Origin: Candidatus Cibiobacter qucibialis
Lineage (GTDB): Bacteria; Bacillota; Clostridia; Oscillospirales; Ruminococcaceae
Assembly (NCBI GenBank): GCA_004000625.1
Contig: SAUS01000033.1
Location: 1-29,338 of the forward strand
Length of the DNA: 29,338 nt
Direction: 5' to 3'
Below are positions 8,235 to 15,965 of the stretch, in pieces (positions within the stretch are counted from its first letter, which is position 1; each line of letters starts with the position of its first letter). The notes beneath the pieces were generated by a model that was not told where the DNA came from, made no database searches, and saw only the letters and a list, made by a program, of their open reading frames with translations. Position numbers and translations under genes: made by a program.

Positions 8235-9563
8235 ATGGAATACATGACCCCCAATTTTACCAAGGATATGGTCAAGACCCACAAGATTTTGATCCCCAAT
8301 ATGGCCGTTACCCAGTTCCGGCTGCTGCAGGCTGCGCTGGAGTGCGAGGGCTATAATGTGGAAGTTCTGGGCAACTGCGGCAGCGAGGTCGCCCAGCTTG
8401 GCCTGAAATATGTTCACAACGATACCTGCTACCCGGCGCTGCTGGTCATCGGTCAGTTTATTGACGCGCTGAACTCCGGCAAGTATGATCTAGACCATAC
8501 CGCGCTGCTCATTACCCAGACGGGCGGCGGCTGCCGTGCATCCAACTACATCAAGCTGCTGCGCAAAGCGCTGGTCAAGGCCGGGTACGGTAATATCCCG
8601 GTGGCATCGCTGAACTTTTCCGGCCTGGAAAAAGGCAGCGGCCTGCCGCTGACCCTGCCGCTGATCCGCAAGGTCATTGCCTGCATCTATTACGGCGACC
8701 TGTTGGTGGCCCTGCGCAGCCAGACCAAGCCCTATGAGAACAAGCCCGGCTCCGCTGATGCCCTGACCGAAAAGTGGATCGCCACCATCCAGAGCTGGAT
8801 GCACAAGAGCATCAACTACAATGTGCATGATATGAAACGCCAGTTCGCCGTCATCTGCGCTTCTTACGCTTCGGTGCCTGTTACCCGCGTGCCGAAAGTC
8901 AAGGTTGGCGTTGTGGGCGAAATTTACGTCAAGTATTCGCCCCTGGGCAACAACGATCTGGAAAAATTCCTGGAAAGCCAGGACTGCGAAGTGAACCTGC
9001 CCGGCCTGATGGGCTTTGTGGAATACTGTGTTGCCAACATGACGCTGGACGTGGAGCTGTACGGCGGCAGCAAGGTCAAGGCAATGGCGACGGATAAGCT
9101 GCTGGACTGGATGGATTCCATCGGCTGCGCTATGAACGATGCCATGCGCAAAAGCGGCTTCTATGCGCCCGGCTCTTTCCGTGAACTGATGGAAAAACCC
9201 AAGGGCATTATCTCCCTGGGGGCCAAGATGGGCGAAGGCTGGCTGCTGACCGCCGAAATGATCGAGCTGGTGGAGGGCGGATACGAAAACATCGTTTGTG
9301 CTCAGCCCTTTGGCTGCCTGCCGAACCACATTGTAGGCAAGGGCATGATCAACCAGATCCGCGCCCGTTACCCGCAGGCCAACATCACCCCCGTGGACTA
9401 TGACCCCAGCGCCACCCGCGTCAACCAGGAAAACCGCATCAAGCTGATGCTGGCCGTGGCCAAGGAGCGCCTGACCACCAAGGCTGACCCTGCCCCCGTT
9501 ACGGCAGAAGAACTGGCGGGCGGCGCCCCGCAGGTGGAAACCCAGGTTCCCGCCATGCTGTAA
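8235..9563 (+). CDS. 2-hydroxyacyl-CoA dehydratase (HGD-D)-like protein, partner of the activase
   Basis: The 442-residue soluble protein matches the C-terminal part of the large activase-related proteins. It begins FTKDMVKTHKILIPNMAVTQFRLLQAALECEGYNVEVL. Cysteines lie in motifs of the dehydratase-like fold: HNDTCYPALLVIGQFIDAL near residue 60, TGGGCRASNY near residue 100 and AQPFGCLPNHIVGKG near residue 360. These could ligate an iron-sulfur cluster that receives electrons from the activase domains. GAGG at 8225-8228 lies 6 bases before the ATG at 8235; the second ATG at 8244 has no better site. It is separated from its partner by 352 bases of nested repeats. Whether it is co-transcribed or has its own promoter is not clear. 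Substrate unknown. Confidence 0.82.
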   Translation: MEYMTPNFTKDMVKTHKILIPNMAVTQFRLLQAALECEGYNVEVLGNCGSEVAQLGLKYVHNDTCYPALLVIGQFIDALNSGKYDLDHTALLITQTGGGCRASNYIKLLRKALVKAGYGNIPVASLNFSGLEKGSGLPLTLPLIRKVIACIYYGDLLVALRSQTKPYENKPGSADALTEKWIATIQSWMHKSINYNVHDMKRQFAVICASYASVPVTRVPKVKVGVVGEIYVKYSPLGNNDLEKFLESQDCEVNLPGLMGFVEYCVANMTLDVELYGGSKVKAMATDKLLDWMDSIGCAMNDAMRKSGFYAPGSFRELMEKPKGIISLGAKMGEGWLLTAEMIELVEGGYENIVCAQPFGCLPNHIVGKGMINQIRARYPQANITPVDYDPSATRVNQENRIKLMLAVAKERLTTKADPAPVTAEELAGGAPQVETQVPAML

Positions 9564-9584
9564 GGCAAAATTATAAAGATAGTG

Positions 9585-9629
9585 AACCGCCCTGCCGAGG
9601 TACAGCGCTGCACCCGGCGGGGCGGTTTT
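9585..9629 (+). terminator. Terminator after the dehydratase-like gene
   Basis: AACCGCCCTGCCG (9585-9597) pairs with CGGCGGGGCGGTT (9615-9627, one G-U pair), with a short T run. Confidence 0.8.
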
Positions 9630-9665
9630 GCGTGGATTTGTCAGATAAAAGCGTAAAATCATACC

Positions 9666-9694
9666 TTGTGCGGGGCGGCATTTTGGGGTATGCT
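9666..9694 (+). promoter_or_regulatory. Promoter of the MalY/PatB-like gene
   Basis: TTGTGC (9666-9671) and TATGCT (9689-9694) are 17 bases apart and about 45 bases upstream of the ATG at 9738. Confidence 0.6.
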
Positions 9695-9737
9695 GGTAGC
9701 AGAGAAAGAGATGAAAACAGCAAAGGAGCATTTTGCA

Positions 9738-10958
9738 ATGAAATATGATTTTACTTCCATCATGAACCGCCATGGCAAGGACGCCATTGCGGTAGATTCC
9801 GTCGGCCAGATGAACGGCTTTGCGCCCGAAGCGCCCAAACCTGGCTTTGATGTGATCCCCATGTGGGTGGCGGATATGAATTTCCCCACGGTACCCACCA
9901 TCCAGCAGGCCATTATCGAGCGCGCCCAGCACCCGGCCTTTGGCTATTTTAGTGCGACCGATGAATATTATGATTCCATCATCCGCTGGCACCAGACCCG
10001 CAACGGTGTAACCGGCCTGACCAAAGAGTGCATCGGGTACGAAAACGGTGTGCTGGGCGGCGTGATCTCTGCTTTGACCAGCTTTGCTGCCCCCGGCGAT
10101 GCCGTGCTGCTGCACAGCCCCACCTACATCGGCTTTACCGCCAGTGTGGAAAACAACGGCTATAAAATTGTGCACAGCCCACTGGTCAAGGATGAAAACG
10201 GTGTGTGGCGGATGGACTTTGAGGATATGGATGCCAAGATCAAGGCGAACCACATCCATGTGGCGATCTTCTGCAGCCCGCACAACCCCTGCGGCCGCGT
10301 GTGGGAGCGCTGGGAGTTGGAAAAGGCGATGGAGGTCTACCGCGCCAATGACTGTCTTGTCATTTCGGACGAAATCTGGTCGGATATCATTCTGAACGGC
10401 CACAAGCACATCCCCACCCAGTCCGTCAGCGAGGATGCCCACAGCCGCACCGTTGCCCTGTATGCCCCCAGCAAAACCTTTAACCTGGCGGGCCTGGTGG
10501 GTAGTTACCATATTATTTATAACCCCTACCTGCGGGACCGCGTGCGTGCCAAAAGCAGCAAGCCGCACTATAATGATATGAATGTGCTTTCTATGCACGC
10601 CCTGATCGGCGCTTATAAGCCGGAAGGGTACGAATGGGTGGAGGAACTGCGGGAGACCATCAGCGGCAATGTCAACTTTGCCTGTGATTATATCACCCAG
10701 CATTTTGAAGGCGTTTCGGTCAGCAAGCCGGAGGGCACCTACATGCTCTTCCTGGATTGCACGGATTGGTGCAAAGCCCACGGGAAAACCATTGCCGAGG
10801 TGGAAAAAGCCGGCTGGAATGTGGGCGTTGCCTGGCAGGATGGCCGTATGTTCCACGGCCCCTGCGCCATCCGCATGAACCTTGCACTGCCCCTGACCCG
10901 CGTGCAGGAAGCCTTTGAACGGCTGGACAAATACGTGTTCAATGAGGAATGGGTGTGA
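9738..10958 (+). CDS. patB: MalY/PatB-family PLP-dependent C-S lyase (cystathionine beta-lyase-like aminotransferase fold)
   Basis: The 406-residue cytosolic enzyme belongs to fold-type I PLP enzymes. Members cleave cystathionine or cysteine to a thiol, pyruvate and ammonia. The signature DVIPMWVADMNFPTVP near residues 35-50 is characteristic of MalY/PatB. The segment CSPHNPCGRVW corresponds to the aminotransferase HNP(T/C)G motif, SDEIWSD carries the Asp that contacts the PLP pyridine nitrogen, and K246 in APSKTFN is the Schiff-base lysine. An AAAGGAG site 9 bases before the ATG at 9738 decides the start; the open frame begins at 9666 inside the promoter. Methionine or cysteine metabolism is likely, though C-S lyase activity and true aminotransfer cannot be separated here. 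The gene stands alone and ends before the terminator at 11131. Confidence 0.87.
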   Translation: MKYDFTSIMNRHGKDAIAVDSVGQMNGFAPEAPKPGFDVIPMWVADMNFPTVPTIQQAIIERAQHPAFGYFSATDEYYDSIIRWHQTRNGVTGLTKECIGYENGVLGGVISALTSFAAPGDAVLLHSPTYIGFTASVENNGYKIVHSPLVKDENGVWRMDFEDMDAKIKANHIHVAIFCSPHNPCGRVWERWELEKAMEVYRANDCLVISDEIWSDIILNGHKHIPTQSVSEDAHSRTVALYAPSKTFNLAGLVGSYHIIYNPYLRDRVRAKSSKPHYNDMNVLSMHALIGAYKPEGYEWVEELRETISGNVNFACDYITQHFEGVSVSKPEGTYMLFLDCTDWCKAHGKTIAEVEKAGWNVGVAWQDGRMFHGPCAIRMNLALPLTRVQEAFERLDKYVFNEEWV

Positions 10959-11063
10959 TAGGCGTAGATAAAAAATAACACGAGTGTCCCCCAAAATGTG
11001 ATGGCGTAATATTTTATTTGCCGCACTGCGCATCACAAATCCGTAGCAAACGAAACCTGATTT

Positions 11064-11090
11064 GTAGGGGACGATGCTTGCATTGTCCCG
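11064..11090 (+). repeat. GTAGGG-flanked palindrome, copy a
   Basis: GTAGGGGACGATGC TT GCATTGTCCC: a 10-bp stem with a TT loop and GTA at its left foot. Its rc twin is copy f at 20804-20835. The rest of 10959-11130 shows nothing else recognisable. Confidence 0.7.
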
Positions 11091-11130
11091 CATAACACGC
11101 ATTACTTTTTGTTTTACCGCAAAAACCAAA

Positions 11131-11175
11131 ACAGCGGATGCTCCCACGTCATCGGGAACATCCGCTGTGTTTTTT
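11131..11175. terminator. Bidirectional terminator between patB-like gene and trpS
   Basis: ACAGCGGATG (11131-11140) and CATCCGCTGT (11159-11168) form a perfect 10-bp stem. T runs follow on both strands, so it can serve the convergent genes on either side. Confidence 0.8.
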
Positions 11176-11188
11176 ATGACAAAGCAAA

Positions 11189-11360
11189 GGCAACACCGCA
11201 CAATTCCCGCCTTGCGGCTTAAGCACCGCTCCGGCAGCTGCGGCACGGCATCTGCGTTGCCAAAATGCTCGATAAGACATCCAGTATTATCTGCGCTTTT
11301 GGCCTAGCAGCTGCCGCACCTCGCTCGCCGTATCGGCACTTAGAATTATGCGGTATTGCC
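11189..11360 (+). mobile_element. 172-bp MITE-like element, copy 4
   Basis: A complete copy with the same 18-bp terminal inverted repeats, flanked by a perfect 4-base duplication CAAA (11185-11188 and 11361-11364). Its right duplication ends two bases before the trpS stop codon, so it separates trpS from its terminator at 11131-11168. Confidence 0.9.
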
Positions 11361-11366
11361 CAAAAA

Positions 11367-12383
11367 TTATTTGTCCAACTGCATCAAACCGACCTTGCGG
11401 TATACCTTGCTGACGGTACGGTTGGCAAGGCGGGCGGCACGCTCGGCACCGGATTTCAGCACGCTGTCCACATAGGCTTTGTCAGCCAGAATGCGGCCAT
11501 ACTCGGCCTGCACGGGGGCCAGGGCGTCGGCGGTCACTTCGGCAACGGCCAGCTTGAAATCACCGTAACCCTTGCCGGCAAACTCAGCCTCAATAGCGGC
11601 CAGGTCCTTGCCGGTAAAGGTGGAATAAATGGTCATCAGATTGGAAACACCGGGCTTGTTCTCGGCGTCAAACCGCACAACGCCGTCAGAATCGGTTACG
11701 GCGCGCTTGAATTTGCGCACAATGGTGTCCTTATCGTCGGTCATCAGCACAAAGGCGTTTGCGTTGGTGTCGGACTTGCTCATCTTTTTGGTGGGTTCGG
11801 CCAGGCTCATGATCTTGGCGCCTGCCTTGGGAACGTAACCGGCGGGCAGGGTAAAGGTATCACCGTAAATGCCGTTGAAACGGTTGGCAATCGTGCGGGC
11901 AATTTCCAGGTGCTGGGTCTGGTCCTGGCCAACGGGCACCAGATCCGCGTTATAAACCAGGATGTCGGCCGCCATCAGAACAGGGTAGGTGAACAGACCG
12001 CCGTTGACGTTATCCGGGTGCTTGGCGCTTTTATCCTTGAACTGGGTCATGCGGGAAAGTTCGCCAAACTGGGTGTTGCAGGCCAAAACCCAGGAAAGCT
12101 CGCAGTGGGCGGGAACATGGCTCTGCACAAACAGCACATGCTGTTCCGGGTCAATGCCCACAGCCAGCAGCAGGGCGGCCATCTCGCGGGTTTGACGGCG
12201 CAGGTTGGCGGGGGTCTGGCGCACGGTCAAAGCGTGCAGGTCAGCAACCATATACAGGCAGTCATAATCCGACTGCAGCAGGGCCCAGTTGCGCACCGCA
12301 CCGATATAATTGCCCAACGTGGGGATGCCGGTGGGCTGGATGCCCGAAAGAATGCGCTTGCGCTTTTCAATTTGTTCTGCCAT
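11367..12383 (-). CDS. trpS: Tryptophanyl-tRNA synthetase
   Basis: The 338-residue class I synthetase charges tRNA(Trp) with tryptophan in the cytosol. The ATP-binding signature appears as PTGIPTLGNYIGA near residues 15-28, in the place of HIGH. KKMSKSDTNA near residue 195 is the KMSKS loop, and MAADILVYNADLVPVGQDQTQHLE is the usual substrate-pocket segment. Length is normal for the bacterial enzyme. The frame is open to 12500, but AAGGAAG precedes the ATG at 12383 and the upstream part is T-box leader, so 12383 is chosen. Expression is controlled by the T-box at 12417-12698, which should respond to uncharged tRNA(Trp). Confidence 0.95.
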   Translation of the reverse strand: MAEQIEKRKRILSGIQPTGIPTLGNYIGAVRNWALLQSDYDCLYMVADLHALTVRQTPANLRRQTREMAALLLAVGIDPEQHVLFVQSHVPAHCELSWVLACNTQFGELSRMTQFKDKSAKHPDNVNGGLFTYPVLMAADILVYNADLVPVGQDQTQHLEIARTIANRFNGIYGDTFTLPAGYVPKAGAKIMSLAEPTKKMSKSDTNANAFVLMTDDKDTIVRKFKRAVTDSDGVVRFDAENKPGVSNLMTIYSTFTGKDLAAIEAEFAGKGYGDFKLAVAEVTADALAPVQAEYGRILADKAYVDSVLKSGAERAARLANRTVSKVYRKVGLMQLDK

Positions 12384-12416
12384 GGTGAATACTTCCTTTC
12401 CATCTTTCAATAAAGA

Positions 12417-12698
12417 AAACTGCCCCCGCACAGAGAAGCGGGTGCGCCTCTGTGCAAGGGCAGGAAAGTTTTTCCTGTGGTGCCACCTTGCTTGCCGCAA
12501 ACTGCGGCCGCTTACCGGGATGCAAATAACATCCCCGCCGGATAACGGTGGCTGCCGTCAACGGATACTGGGCGTTCGCGCCGTTCCCCGTGCCCTCTGC
12601 GAACCATTGTGCTGCCCCGCGTTCCGGCCTGTTCTCAGCTGTCCAGGCTCTCTGTGCGTGCGCCGGCGGTTTTACTTTCGCATCACTGGTTTATAGCA
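12417..12698 (-). promoter_or_regulatory. T-box riboswitch leader of trpS
   Basis: On the minus strand the leader contains the conserved T-box AAGGTGGCACCACAGG (12489-12474). It is followed by a terminator whose arms CTGCCC(TT)GCACAGAG and CTCTGTGC(GG)GGGCAG end in TTTT (12463-12417). Upstream lies Stem I, with an AGAGAG bulge segment and a GCTGAGAACAG apical loop segment. TGG, the Trp codon, occurs on the 3' side of Stem I at 12606-12604 and is the likely specifier. Uncharged tRNA(Trp) would pair with the T-box and favour the antiterminator. The specifier position is inference; the T-box and terminator are plain in the sequence. Confidence 0.9.
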
Positions 12699-12701
12699 TG
12701 T

Positions 12702-12730
12702 ATTGTATCACGCGGACAAACAATTTGCAA
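12702..12730 (-). promoter_or_regulatory. Promoter of the trpS T-box transcript
   Basis: Minus strand TTGCAA (12730-12725) and TACAAT (12707-12702) are 17 bases apart, immediately upstream of the T-box leader. Confidence 0.7.
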
Positions 12731-12778
12731 GATGGAACTGTGCAAAAGAAGCTGACCAATGAATTTGCAAAAACGGCG

Positions 12779-12807
12779 TTGACAAGAAAGAGCAACATGG
12801 GTAAACT
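12779..12807 (+). promoter_or_regulatory. Promoter of gltX
   Basis: A perfect TTGACA (12779-12784) and TAAACT (12802-12807) are 17 bases apart, 60 bases before the gltX ATG. Confidence 0.75.
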
Positions 12808-12866
12808 TATCTTATATATGTTTGCATATGCTGTTACATCATCACGAAAGTAGGGGTAATTTTACC

Positions 12867-14312
12867 ATGGCTAATCCTGTACGCACCCGGTTTGCACCGT
12901 CCCCCACGGGCTATATGCATGTGGGCAACCTGCGCACCGCACTGTATACTTATCTTCAGGCCCGCCACAACGGCGGCACCTTTATCCTGCGCATTGAGGA
13001 TACCGATCAGGGCCGCCTGGTGGAGGGCGCAACCGATATTATTTACAACACGCTGCGCGCCACCGGCTTGACTTGGGACGAAGGCCCGGATATCGGCGGC
13101 CCCGTCGGCCCCTATGTCCAGAGCCAGCGCATGGGCATGTTCAAACAGTATGCCGAGCAGCTGGTCAAAGCGGGCAAAGCCTACTACTGCTTCTGCACCG
13201 AGGAACGCCTGAACGACCTGCATGAGCAGCAAAAAGCCAACGGCGAAATGAGCCATTACGACGGCCACTGCCGTGACCTGCCGCAGGAGAAGATCAACGC
13301 CAAGCTGGCTGCCGGTGTGCCCTATGTCATCCGCCAGAAGATCCCTGCCGAGGGTGTGACCGGCTTTGACGATGTGGTGTACGGTCACATTGAGGTCAAT
13401 AATTCCGAACTGGATGACCAGATTCTGATCAAGACTGACGGCATGCCGACCTATAACTTTGCCAACGTGGTGGATGACCACCTGATGGGCATTACCCATG
13501 TCATCCGCGGCAGCGAGTATCTTTCCAGCACGCCGAAATACAACCTGCTGTACCAGGCGTTCGGCTGGGAGGTCCCCACCTACATCCACTGCCCGCCGGT
13601 CATGAAAGACGCACAGCACAAGCTTTCCAAGCGCAACGGCGATGCCAGCTATCAGGACCTGGTGGCAAAGGGTTATCTGCCCGCCGCTGTGCTGAACTAT
13701 CTGCTGCTGCTGGGCTGGGCACCGGAAGGCGAACAGGAAATCTTCAGCCTTGATGAGATGATCAAGATCTGGGACCCTGCCCGCATCTCCAAGTCTCCTG
13801 CTATCTTTGACCCGCTCAAGCTGCGTGCCATCAACGCCGCTTACATCCGCGCCCTGCCGGCAGAAGAGTTCCGCAAGCTGGCGGACCCATTCATTGACCA
13901 GGCGGTGCATGTACAGATCGACCGCGACCTGCTGTGCGCGAACCTGCAGCCCCGCTGTGAGGTGCTGGAGGATATTCCGCCGCAGCTGGACTTCTTTGAT
14001 GCAGTTCTGCCCATTGATGCTGAAATGTACCGCAACAAAAAGCAGAAAACCACGCCGGAATCTGCCAAGGAAGCGCTCAGCGCCCTGCTGCCCGTGCTGG
14101 AAGCCCAGACCGACTGGAGCCGCGACGCCATTTTTGAAGCCTGCAAGCAGAAAGCCGAGGCAATGGAAAAGAAGAACGGCTGGCTGCTGTTCCCGCTGGG
14201 CATTGCCCTGTCCGGCAAGGCCCGCACCCCCGGCGGCGGCACCGACCTAGCCGCCATGATGGGCAAGGAGGAGACCCTGCGCCGCCTGAACGCAGCGATC
14301 GAAGCCCTGTAA
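12867..14312 (+). CDS. gltX: Glutamyl-tRNA synthetase
   Basis: The 481-residue class I synthetase charges tRNA(Glu), and possibly tRNA(Gln) for later amidation. The HIGH-like motif is PSPTGYMHVGNLRTALY at residues 10-26, followed by RIEDTDQGR. HKLSKRNGD near residue 250 is the KMSKS-type loop. The C-terminal half is the helical anticodon-binding region and ends with the typical GGTDLAAMMGKEETLRRL. The frame is open from 12822, but MANPVRTRFAPSPTG at 12867 is the usual family N terminus. The ribosome site there is weak (GTAGGGG). Ends before the terminator at 14327. Confidence 0.95.
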   Translation: MANPVRTRFAPSPTGYMHVGNLRTALYTYLQARHNGGTFILRIEDTDQGRLVEGATDIIYNTLRATGLTWDEGPDIGGPVGPYVQSQRMGMFKQYAEQLVKAGKAYYCFCTEERLNDLHEQQKANGEMSHYDGHCRDLPQEKINAKLAAGVPYVIRQKIPAEGVTGFDDVVYGHIEVNNSELDDQILIKTDGMPTYNFANVVDDHLMGITHVIRGSEYLSSTPKYNLLYQAFGWEVPTYIHCPPVMKDAQHKLSKRNGDASYQDLVAKGYLPAAVLNYLLLLGWAPEGEQEIFSLDEMIKIWDPARISKSPAIFDPLKLRAINAAYIRALPAEEFRKLADPFIDQAVHVQIDRDLLCANLQPRCEVLEDIPPQLDFFDAVLPIDAEMYRNKKQKTTPESAKEALSALLPVLEAQTDWSRDAIFEACKQKAEAMEKKNGWLLFPLGIALSGKARTPGGGTDLAAMMGKEETLRRLNAAIEAL

Positions 14313-14326
14313 CAAGCCCAGATACC

Positions 14327-14362
14327 AGCGCCGTTTTCCCGCCCGGAAAGCGGCGCTTTTTG
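14327..14362 (+). terminator. Terminator after gltX
   Basis: AGCGCCG (14327-14333) pairs with CGGCGCT (14351-14357), with inner TTTCC/GGAAA pairing, and is followed by TTTT. Confidence 0.8.
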
Positions 14363-14387
14363 GTACGGTGGAACTGCACAAATACAC

Positions 14388-14416
14388 TTGCACATTTTGG
14401 TGCAGCGTGCTATGAT
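14388..14416 (+). promoter_or_regulatory. Promoter of the M24 peptidase gene
   Basis: TTGCAC (14388-14393) and TATGAT (14411-14416) are 17 bases apart, 43 bases before the ATG. Confidence 0.7.
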
Positions 14417-14459
14417 TGGGGCAGTTAGTTGAATTTACCTGAAAGGTGAGGATTATAAT

Positions 14460-15536
14460 ATGAACGAACAGCGTGTAGCGCGCGTGCGCGCCGAAATGCA
14501 GGCGCACGGCCTGACCCAAATGATCATCAGCGACTCCAAAAGCATCTGGTACCTGACTGGTGCCAGTGTGGAGCCGTATGAGCGCCTGATGGCGCTGTAC
14601 CTGCCGGTGCAGGGCGAGCCGGTCATCTTTTTGAACAAGCTGTTCTTTGTGCCGCAGGCCCCCTGCCGCGAAGTGTGGCACACTGACTCGGACAAGCCGG
14701 TGGAGCAGATCGCCGAAGTGGTGGACAAGACCAAGACTTTGGGCATCGACAAGGAATGGCCTGCCAAGTTCCTGATCCCTTTGATGGAGCTGTGCCCCGG
14801 TATGCCGGTAGTGCTGGCTTCCGACTGCGTGGATGCCTGCCGCGCCGTGAAGGATGCCGAAGAACAGATGCTGATGAAGGAAGCATCCCGCATCAACGAT
14901 GAAACCATCCTGAAAGCGCGCGACTACGTCAAGCCCGGCATGACCGAAAAGCAGGTTGCCGAGTACATTGACAACGAGTACAAGAAAGCCGGCTGCGAGA
15001 GTGTGGCATTTACCACCATCGTATCCTTTGGTGCAAACGCCGCTGACCCCCACCACGAGCCGGACGATACTGTGCTGGAAAAAGGCGAGTGTGTGCTGAT
15101 CGATATGGGCTGCTGCAAGAACCGTTACTGCTCCGATATGACCCGCACATTCTTCTGCGGGGAGCCGAAGCCGGAGTATGCCGCCATCCATGACCTGGTG
15201 CGCCAGGCCAACGAAGCCGCCGAGGCGATGATCCACCCCGGCGTGCGCCTGTGCGATATTGACGCCGCCGCCCGTGACCTGATCACCAAAGCGGGCTATG
15301 GCGAGTACTTCAACCACCGCCTGGGCCACTTTATCGGTCAGACTGATCACGAAAAGGGCGATGTGAGCGCCGCCAACACCGATACCGTAAAGCCGGGCAT
15401 GATCTTCTCCATTGAGCCGGGCGTATACCTGCCGGGCAAGTTTGGCGTGCGCGTGGAGGACCTTGTCATTGTGACCGAAACCGGCTGCGAAGTGCTGAAC
15501 CATGTGGATAAGCATTGGAGCGTGGTGGGGGTGTGA
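14460..15536 (+). CDS. pepP: M24-family Xaa-Pro aminopeptidase/dipeptidase
   Basis: The 358-residue cytosolic metallopeptidase has the pita-bread fold and removes residues linked to proline. An N-terminal creatinase-like domain (residues 1-125) starts with the typical SDSKSIWYLTG. The catalytic domain carries the five metal ligands expected for M24: two Asp in IDMGCCKNRYCSDMTRTF, His in HRLGHFIG, and two Glu in SIEPGVYLPGKFGVRVEDLV. AAAGGTGAG precedes the ATG at 14460. Length fits the short PepP/PepQ-like proteins of Firmicutes; aminopeptidase and prolidase activity cannot be told apart here. It is monocistronic. Confidence 0.9.
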   Translation: MNEQRVARVRAEMQAHGLTQMIISDSKSIWYLTGASVEPYERLMALYLPVQGEPVIFLNKLFFVPQAPCREVWHTDSDKPVEQIAEVVDKTKTLGIDKEWPAKFLIPLMELCPGMPVVLASDCVDACRAVKDAEEQMLMKEASRINDETILKARDYVKPGMTEKQVAEYIDNEYKKAGCESVAFTTIVSFGANAADPHHEPDDTVLEKGECVLIDMGCCKNRYCSDMTRTFFCGEPKPEYAAIHDLVRQANEAAEAMIHPGVRLCDIDAAARDLITKAGYGEYFNHRLGHFIGQTDHEKGDVSAANTDTVKPGMIFSIEPGVYLPGKFGVRVEDLVIVTETGCEVLNHVDKHWSVVGV

Positions 15537-15650
15537 TTGGCCCCAGACCGGAAATGATAAAATTAGAAATTTGAAAAGGGGCGGAAGTGCTTGAAGAGAT
15601 CTGTTGTTCGCTTCCTTGCCGCACGATCTGTACAATAAGATTTATGCCCG

Positions 15651-15678
15651 TCCGGGGTGTCGGGGACGCCGCCCTACC
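15651..15678 (-). repeat. GTAGGG-flanked palindrome, diverged copy
   Basis: GGTGTC GGG GACGCC followed by GCCCTAC: a short stem with the same CCCTAC foot as the copies at 15717 and 15788, but with different arm bases. Confidence 0.5.
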
Positions 15679-15716
15679 GAGAGTTTACAGGTTTGTAACG
15701 CGATTTAAAACGATTT

Positions 15717-15745
15717 GTAGGGAACGGTCTTGACCGTTCCGGGTG
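15717..15745 (+). repeat. GTAGGG-flanked palindrome, copy b
   Basis: GTAG, then GGAACGGTC TT GACCGTTCC. The arms form a perfect 9-bp stem. It is paired with the inverted copy 42 bases downstream. Confidence 0.75.
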
Positions 15746-15787
15746 TTTTCCTTATCTCCCTTTTGTTGAAATATTGTCCATGGGTTT

Positions 15788-15812
15788 CGGAACGGTCAAG
15801 ACCGTTCCCTAC
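15788..15812 (-). repeat. GTAGGG-flanked palindrome, copy c (inverted)
   Basis: GGAACGGTC AA GACCGTTCC followed by CTAC: the reverse complement of copy b. Copies b and c make a 96-bp composite inverted repeat. Apart from these repeats and the terminator at 15847, the interval 15537-15965 shows no gene. Confidence 0.75.
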
Positions 15813-15846
15813 AGAGCAAAAATACATAGAAAGCAGCACATGACAA

Positions 15847-15890
15847 CAGGCAGCAGCCCACAAAATAGGGCCGCTGCCTGATTTTTTATT
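15847..15890 (+). terminator. Terminator between the M24 peptidase and mfd
   Basis: CAGGCAGCAGCCC (15847-15859) pairs with GGGCCGCTGCCTG (15868-15880) with one mismatch, followed on the plus strand by A and TTTTTT. Confidence 0.75.
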
Positions 15891-15910
15891 TATTTTGTTA
15901 TATTACGATT

Positions 15911-15958
15911 AAAGTTTCTTCGGTTCCTTCTTTTCAAAGAAGGAACAAAAACTCCCGT
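15911..15958 (-). repeat. GAGTTTTTG...CTTCTTTGAAAAGAAG repeat, copy 1
   Basis: On the minus strand this 48-base unit carries GTTCCTTCTTTGAAAAGAAGGAAC-type arms (8-base stem) between GAGTTTTT and CGAAGAAA. A second copy lies at 19472-19518 on the other strand. It begins 8 bases beyond the mfd stop codon. Confidence 0.65.
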
Positions 15959-15965
15959 AAAACAC

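Noticed and set aside
8490..11246. A 918-codon open frame on the minus strand
   Set aside because: It runs antisense through the dehydratase-like and PatB-like genes and their terminator. Composition is His/Gly/Ala-rich without domains, as expected of the complement of GC-rich genes.
15651..15812. Possible CRISPR array
   Set aside because: Palindromes vary in sequence and orientation, spacing is irregular, and no cas gene is present.
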